Positions 58,490-64,000 of a stretch of DNA of 64,000 nucleotides are shown here, in pieces. The DNA is from Isoetes taiwanensis. Lineage: Eukaryota > Streptophyta > Lycopodiopsida > Isoetales > Isoetaceae. Within the stretch, counting starts at the first letter, position 1. Each line of letters begins with the position of its first letter. The position numbers and the translations under genes are program-made. The stretch covers positions 16,518,943 through 16,582,942 of the forward strand of contig JAJEKV010000011.1 of NCBI GenBank assembly GCA_021234155.1, in the 5' to 3' direction. The notes below the pieces were generated by a model. It saw only the letters and a program-made list of their open reading frames with translations, searched no databases and was not told the DNA's origin.

Positions 58490-59340
58490 TCATTCCCGAG
58501 CAGAAGGTGCCCAGAAAATAGAGTTTACCTCCCACCCCTCTTATCGGCTTTTATTGGAGGAATGAGGAGGATTCTAGCAACAGCTAGACACACAAGAATA
58601 TGTTTGCCATGAGACAAAAATGAAGGTAAATCAAGTAAGACAAAGGTTATGTGGAAAAGAGGCGCTTAGGAATGAGGTTTGAGGACGAATTGAGCAACTA
58701 CGCCGGTACAAATATTTAGGAATAAAATTCACATGGAATGTGGGTGTGGAAAAGAATAACTATGGTTTATGCGGTTTTATATAGTACCTTAAGTTTGTGG
58801 AAACATACATAAGGCAATAGTACATGTAGAAATTGATGTACAGGGTATTATAATAAAGAAGGGTGTTGTATGGATGCCCAATGGGGTAGGCTTTAGCAAA
58901 GTATAGATAGCCGTAAAATGAAAAATTATAGAAAGGTTTTACTAGTCGAAATGAAGATCCCAATGCCATTTAAAATGATACTACGAGACAGGTATGATAC
59001 CACTCTTGAAATCGAGGCTCTCTATCAAATGCTTATTTACTTCAATAATAGAATAGTACTCTGCTCCCATCAAGCCTTTTAGAATGTAAATTAGACCAAG
59101 GGTTGGATGGTTTCAATAGCTTGTTATATGGTCAATAAGTGGTGGGGATTATTCTACAAATTTGGTTGATGTGATGTGGGAATATGAGATCCTGATGGAC
59201 AAAGTTATGGAAAAACTACATGGATCTCACTCAGGTCAAGATGGGAACTTTATCGCAAAGTGAATCGGATGTTTGCCCATAGAAATTTCTTGTCTAAATC
59301 CCGAGGAAATTTTTTATTCTATAAAGCATATATGGCAGCC
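58490..59340 (+). mobile_element. second LINE remnant, C-terminal reverse transcriptase region
   Basis: LRRYKYLGIKFTWNVGVEKN (about 58701-58760) matches the position of KYLGIDFS in the LINE at 4.8 kb. Later, IPMPFKMILRETGM... and EIEALYQMLIYFN (about 58956-59045) match the ILPHETG..P region of that copy. The catalytic YADD is not present. Frames are broken throughout. It is a different, older subfamily judging by the low identity. Confidence 0.6.
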
Positions 59341-60425
59341 TAAAAAGCATTAACTTCAAACCATTCAAGCCATCATTTATTCTTTTCGCTTAATTTATAT
59401 GATTCCCCCATTTATTGGTATATGTGCAATCGTAAGTCCATCAAGTCATCCGTGATATTATCAAGTCAACCATCTTCAACATGAGATAATAATTTTATCA
59501 TGATTGAGAATTTTAGCAATTGGAAATTGGTGTGCAAGGAATATGGCCATTTCTTGGCGCCAACCAAAGGCTCTGCGCTAGAGTGCAAAAGGGAGAGGAG
59601 GCCGCCTCCTCTTGATTCCTGCGATCTTCACCTTTCTTGCAGATCAACAAAATTGATGCTAATGATTTTGCCATACCTATTCTGCGGATTCTGTTTCTTC
59701 TAAAGATTCTTCGATTTCCGATTGAAATCGGGTCAAAGCGTCTTTATGATTTTGCTAGATGCCACTAACCCTCGGCCCGATTTGCTAAAGTTGGTTGTAT
59801 TATTTTGCCGGAAGTTGACTCTCCGGCAACCTCGAGATCTTGTTTAAACTTAAGGATAGGTCTAAATTGGTCTAAAAAACTTTACAAAAGTTACAATATT
59901 AGTGAAGGATTTAATCTTCCATTTTGCCATTGGGAATGATCCATTTATCCATCAAAGACAAACAAAAAATCCAAAAGATTTAGTATCCATAATATTATAT
60001 ATAATATATACTACAACAACCGGACAATCGCATATGAGCTTCTAGCTCTAGAACTCAACCCCAAGCCTCTAGCTACATCTCCTTACCCATCAACTTGACC
60101 TCATCGCTTTAATCTAATCGCGACATGCACTCAATGGGTTATCCTCGTGACTAAGTGGGGATTCCCGACGCTTCTTTACCGTATTTTACAGAAATCTTGG
60201 ATACAAGAACATACACGCGTAGAAAGCTCGCCAGAAAGTACAATGCTGCATAACACAACATAATCCGCTGAAATACCAAACATGACCATCGAAGTAGAGA
60301 AACATAGTCAAAATACCAAAACATCATAACATAGCTCCGAAAAATGGGAAGCTCACTTAAATACATGCCCCGCTAGCGTAAACATGCACATCTGCTAGCC
60401 TACATTCCTGCGCCCTCAGAAAGGT
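59341..60425. other. stretch without a recognised gene
   Basis: Open frames at 59500-59703 (+) and 60151-60366 (-) show no family motif. Confidence 0.35.
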
Positions 60426-60439
60426 GAGGGTGGGGATAA

Positions 60440-61570
60440 ACCGATATGCATTCTCCTTCCCGCATCACTGCCCCAGCCGAGACTTCCTTGGGTACTATGG
60501 GGTCAGCAAGAGTTGACGAAGTCTTCTCGATTAGGGAACTATGTCCAATATCAAAGAATCATAGGATGAAACATGAGCATGTCACAGCTCCACCGCGACC
60601 TGTAGAAGCCCGGATCCTAGAGGTTCCAAATACATATTAAAATGCCAAGACAATGTGAATAATGCTTCTCCATTTTGGCGGGTTTGTTAAGCAAAAGATG
60701 GGAGGCGCACATCTTCGCCATGCCCCTCTATCCAATAACTTGAGACTCATGGTGGTGGGCACCATCGCCCGTGACTTCGCCAAGATCACTGGCACCGGGC
60801 TTCATCCTTTACACGTAGACGAATGGTTCTGCGTGTTAAGCCCTCTATTCAAGTACGGTATGAGGTGAGGGTCGCATCGCCTGCTCTTTGAATTTCGTGC
60901 AAAGTTCCCGCCTTCCTCGCTGATGTTTCTTCTATGGGAGGAAGGTTTTAAAATTCTAGTTCTCATAAGTGTTGGTGTTGTTGAAAGGGTGCCATGGGAC
61001 TGCTATGAAAATATTCACAAAGGCAAAGCAATTTGCATTAGTATATCGCTTCTTTAGCACCACAACCTCCAGCTTGCCGATGGGTGGCACTTACATGTTC
61101 CACAACCCACTTCTGTGTCGCATATGGCGCATGGCTTTGGGATCTTAGGTTGCTCCACCCTAAAGTCTCTCAGACCGGTAAGGTGTTGGTCTGGCTGTGT
61201 GCTCAAGCGGTTAATGCCTTTCTCGGCTATCGCTATGATCCTCGTGATATTCCAATATGCTCGCCGCTTCTTGACGCTGAGATTCTTTGGAGCATGGTTC
61301 TTTGATTGTCCCGAGGTTCAACCGCGGGTCCCGCTACAAGGTTTGTTTAATAAAGACATTGACTACCGATTCTTTTGGCGCCCTATCCAACCGCATGGCG
61401 CCCAAACAAATGTATTTCATCCTTGGTTTCGCTTGGTTCCTATGGTCGAGCATGGAGTCAGCAGACACCACATCTTTTCGTGGCATTTATTCATCCGCAT
61501 AATGTTGTTATTACAAAGGGTCTGTAAAAGATATTGGATAAAATTTCACAAGTGTTCTTCCCTTTGACTC
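60440..61570 (+). other. GC-richer block with coding-like frames, unassigned
   Basis: Plus-strand frames carry LRLMVVGTIARDFAKITGTG then LHPLHVDEWFCVLSPLFKYG (about 60740-60865), and LLHPKVSQTGKVLVWLCAQA then AFLGYRYDPRDIPICSPLLD (61150-61280). A further overlapping frame runs to 61567. The composition is more protein-like than the flanks, and frames change repeatedly, as in other broken genes here. I do not recognise the family. It may be a decayed transposon protein. Confidence 0.35.
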
Positions 61571-62890
61571 AACTAGCGAAACGATCCGATTCGCATCTTC
61601 AATTGATTCTTATCATTAGTCTCTATTCGAGTAAGCGGCATTGTGCCCCAGCTCTGCCCTTATGGCACTTCCCTGCAGGCTTACACGCTTAGATTTACAT
61701 GTAAATTTTGTATCACTTTTTCCATTAATAAACTTTTTTACCATTCCTTCAAAACCAACCTTAGCTTTGACAAAGCCCAACTAGGATCATCAGTTCGCGA
61801 CAAGTCAACTCTAACCCATACAAAGTCTAGGTAGTCTTAGATGGGACTCAAATTCTTAGTTTCCTTTTAACAAACCATAAAATTTTGACTATAATCCATA
61901 AAAGGTATGCGCGTGAATCCTTTTAGATAAACCTTTTAAACAAAATTCCAATATCCCAAAGAAGCATATAAAATCAATGCATTTTGGAAGTCCAGCCAAG
62001 AATTGGTATCAAACTTAAGAACGAGACAAATACTAGCGGTATTATTTATATCCACACTACATGTTTTCACAACCAATACTCATTCCCCTGCTACGTCTTT
62101 GACCAAACTTTAAACCTGAGCTTTACTTATACTCATTATATTCTGCTTCCGACTAATATAACACTCAAGGGTGTTTCATGATATTTTAAATAAGAAACCA
62201 AAGGATGCATAATATAGTTCGGTTTTCTTTAAATAGAGTATTAGGAAAACACCTTTCTATCTATCACTAAAACGGCATATCTTGCATCTAATATAACGTT
62301 TCCGAATAAAAGCAGGACAGCGCCCCTATTTTATGCACACAATGTAATGATTAAAAAATTCATTCCCTAGCTCGATATTTGTTTCAATTATGTTCATTAT
62401 ACTCGCCTCGACTCAAGTATTTCCCTCGATCGCTTGTTGAAAAATCATGGATGCACGACATAACTAGTTATTCAAGTAGAGCACAAAGAAACTACCATTT
62501 TACAAAATTTCAAGATGTATATATTAGTCTCAAACAAACATGTCTTGCATGAAGTATGGCTTTTATTTGACATGGTATAAAATTGAGATATCACAATATG
62601 GCAGATTTTACATGCATACCAAGCTTACACCGCAAATACAAGTTAATTATTTTCATTAAAATGTCAGGATGGTTCACGATCGTGAGACTTTATGAGCCAT
62701 ATTGAATAGCATAATTTGGTCTTCTACATGGGTAAAAATAGCAATAATATACGCTTTAAGGCCTAAACAGGCGAAAGGTAGCTGGGCATGTAACATGTTT
62801 TCAAAGCTTTTAAAAAGAATACCCCGCAACTCTCAATTTCCAAGTAGAAACCTCGTTTCATTATGTATTATTTCTAAAACAAGAGCAGAG
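61571..62890. other. AT-rich stretch without a recognised gene
   Basis: No supported gene, RNA gene or repeat. Confidence 0.4.
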
Positions 62891-62896
62891 AAAGAT

Positions 62897-63175
62897 TCAC
62901 CATATATTATGTGCCTCAAGAGTTCGCAACCATGAGTAGCCAAAACCAGCGTAAGATAGATCACGAGTACATTCTTTGTTTCTTGTTGCTTTGAAATGGT
63001 TCTTCATTCCACTCATTGTTGCTAAAGTGCACCCTCTTACAATGTCTTTAACTCCTTCTACCAATCCAGACACCAACTTCATATGCAAAAAGAGACAAAG
63101 GAAGGAGCACTCAGACTGGCACTCAATCATCAAAACATTAGCAGAAACCGTAATGATTGAAGGGCCAAAAGGTAC
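62897..63175 (-). other. possible exon of an unknown minus-strand gene
   Basis: A continuous minus-strand frame reads LCLFLHMKLVSGLVEGVKDI, then VRGCTLATMSGMKNHFKATR and ECTRDLSYAGFGYSW. It is protein-like and continues upstream without a stop for about 40 more residues. The family is not recognised. It may belong with the two pieces at 63.45 and 63.94 kb. Confidence 0.35.
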
Positions 63176-63448
63176 ATGTGGTAACTCTCGCTTTATTGCT
63201 ATATTTCACCCCTTTGTAGCCCTTTTGCAAATCATCGATCTAGCACGATAAAAGGAGAAATATAAGCTGTACTAAATATTCAATCACATATTGAAATAGA
63301 ACTCAGAATCCACCTTTGTATTGGAAACCAGCAAATTAGATTCTGCTATTAGAATTTATAGCATGCCGTATTCCACCTTTAGATGCAAATAATAGAAGAT
63401 ATATAACCAAATAAGACCAAATAGAACTTATATTCCATGATCACCGCC

Positions 63449-63552
63449 CATGCAAATCAAAGTTGGCATATACAAAAAGCCTGCATGTATCATCCTGCAC
63501 CGCGATGAAGCCGTTTTGCGTGAGCTGAACAAGATTTTCCATGTCTTCTCTA
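63449..63552 (-). other. possible terminal exon of an unknown minus-strand gene
   Basis: After a TTGCTCTAG acceptor the minus strand encodes EDMENLVQLTQNGF then IAVQDDTCRLFVYANFDLHG and a stop. The frame is intact and uses plausible coding composition. No family assignment. Confidence 0.35.
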
Positions 63553-63941
63553 GAGCAAGGTCGATTCAAAGGTAAAATGGCTAAAATGAATCAGAGGCCA
63601 CAAATCATCAAGAACATACACCGTAAATAGTTTTCATGCCCTCAAAACAGGAAATGCAACGGAATGGCCCCTAGTGCTGCTTGCGTATCATCACGATTAT
63701 AAATGCTGCTTGCATTCCGCGCCGGTATCATCCATGGCTTTTGTAAAATATCCGTAATGGCCTTGGTTCTTAAATGATGATATAATATCTTTCCAAAACC
63801 CTAAACAAGAAATTCACCTTTTGACTTTTTTGTCTCCACATGTGCCAAACATTAAGGGAACCGGAAATAATTTTAATGGAATGGAGCCTCCACTTGAAAA
63901 ATAAAAAGCTCCTTTGTCCTTGTTCAAAGCCAAGGAATTTA

Positions 63942-64000
63942 CCTGGCGTGCTTCATCAATCACACTGATAGTGACGAGGGCCACTTTCACTAGGCATGCA
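63942..64000 (-). other. possible exon reaching the window edge, minus strand
   Basis: Minus-strand frame ACLVKVALVTISVIDEARQ ends at a CAG|GTAAAT donor. It runs off the window edge. It may be an upstream exon of the gene ending near 63.45 kb. Confidence 0.3.

Noticed and set aside
1-64000. CRISPR arrays, bacterial operons, riboswitches or ribosome binding sites
   Set aside because: The sequence is eukaryotic nuclear DNA with spliced genes. No regularly spaced repeats with unique spacers were found.

Overview
The window reads as nuclear DNA of a land plant with a large, repeat-rich genome. It is AT-rich and sparse in genes, has GT-AG introns, and carries hAT, LINE, LTR and SINE-like remnants. 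The recognisable proteins are plant ones: the sulfolipid glycosyltransferase SQD2, an expansin, a pentatricopeptide (PPR) protein and a TORTIFOLIA1-like protein. A fragment of the axonemal protein SPAG6/PF16 points to a lineage with swimming sperm, such as a fern, lycophyte, bryophyte, cycad or Ginkgo. A fern is my best guess, but the sequence does not prove it.

Layout. 0-1.1 kb: direct repeats. 1.15-3.8 kb (-): decayed hAT transposase. 4.24-4.52 kb: long imperfect palindrome (foldback). 4.77-6.28 kb (+): LINE reverse transcriptase remnant. 6.7-13 kb (+): crowded mixture of partial exons from at least five unrelated genes (JmjC demethylase with a tandem duplication, TORTIFOLIA1-like, ankyrin, TTC5-like TPR, SPAG6), interleaved with one another. 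14.3 kb: GC-rich hairpin motif that recurs at 24.4 kb. 14.7-16.3 kb (+): unrecognised gene with a KEN motif. 16.3-24.1 kb: mostly non-coding with short tandem doublets. 24.1-24.4 kb (-): partial LTR. 24.7-27.9 kb (+): SQD2 gene, nearly complete. 32.4-38.0 kb: non-autonomous LTR element arranged LTR-internal-LTR-internal-LTR. 38.7-40.2 kb: SINE-like pieces. 40.8-42.2 kb (+): decayed PPR gene. 42-55.7 kb: almost featureless. 55.7-56.7 kb (+): broken expansin gene. 57.0 kb (-): SINE-like element. 58.5-59.3 kb (+): second LINE remnant. 60.4-61.6 kb: unassigned GC-richer block. 62.9-64.0 kb (-): three possible exons of an unknown gene.

Almost every coding segment is broken by single-base insertions or deletions, while neighbouring residues and splice sites stay well conserved. 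The window is therefore either a graveyard of young pseudogenes or a draft assembly with residual indel errors. The genes do not form a pathway. The main story is transposable-element activity and scrambling of gene fragments, above all in the 6.7-13 kb block.
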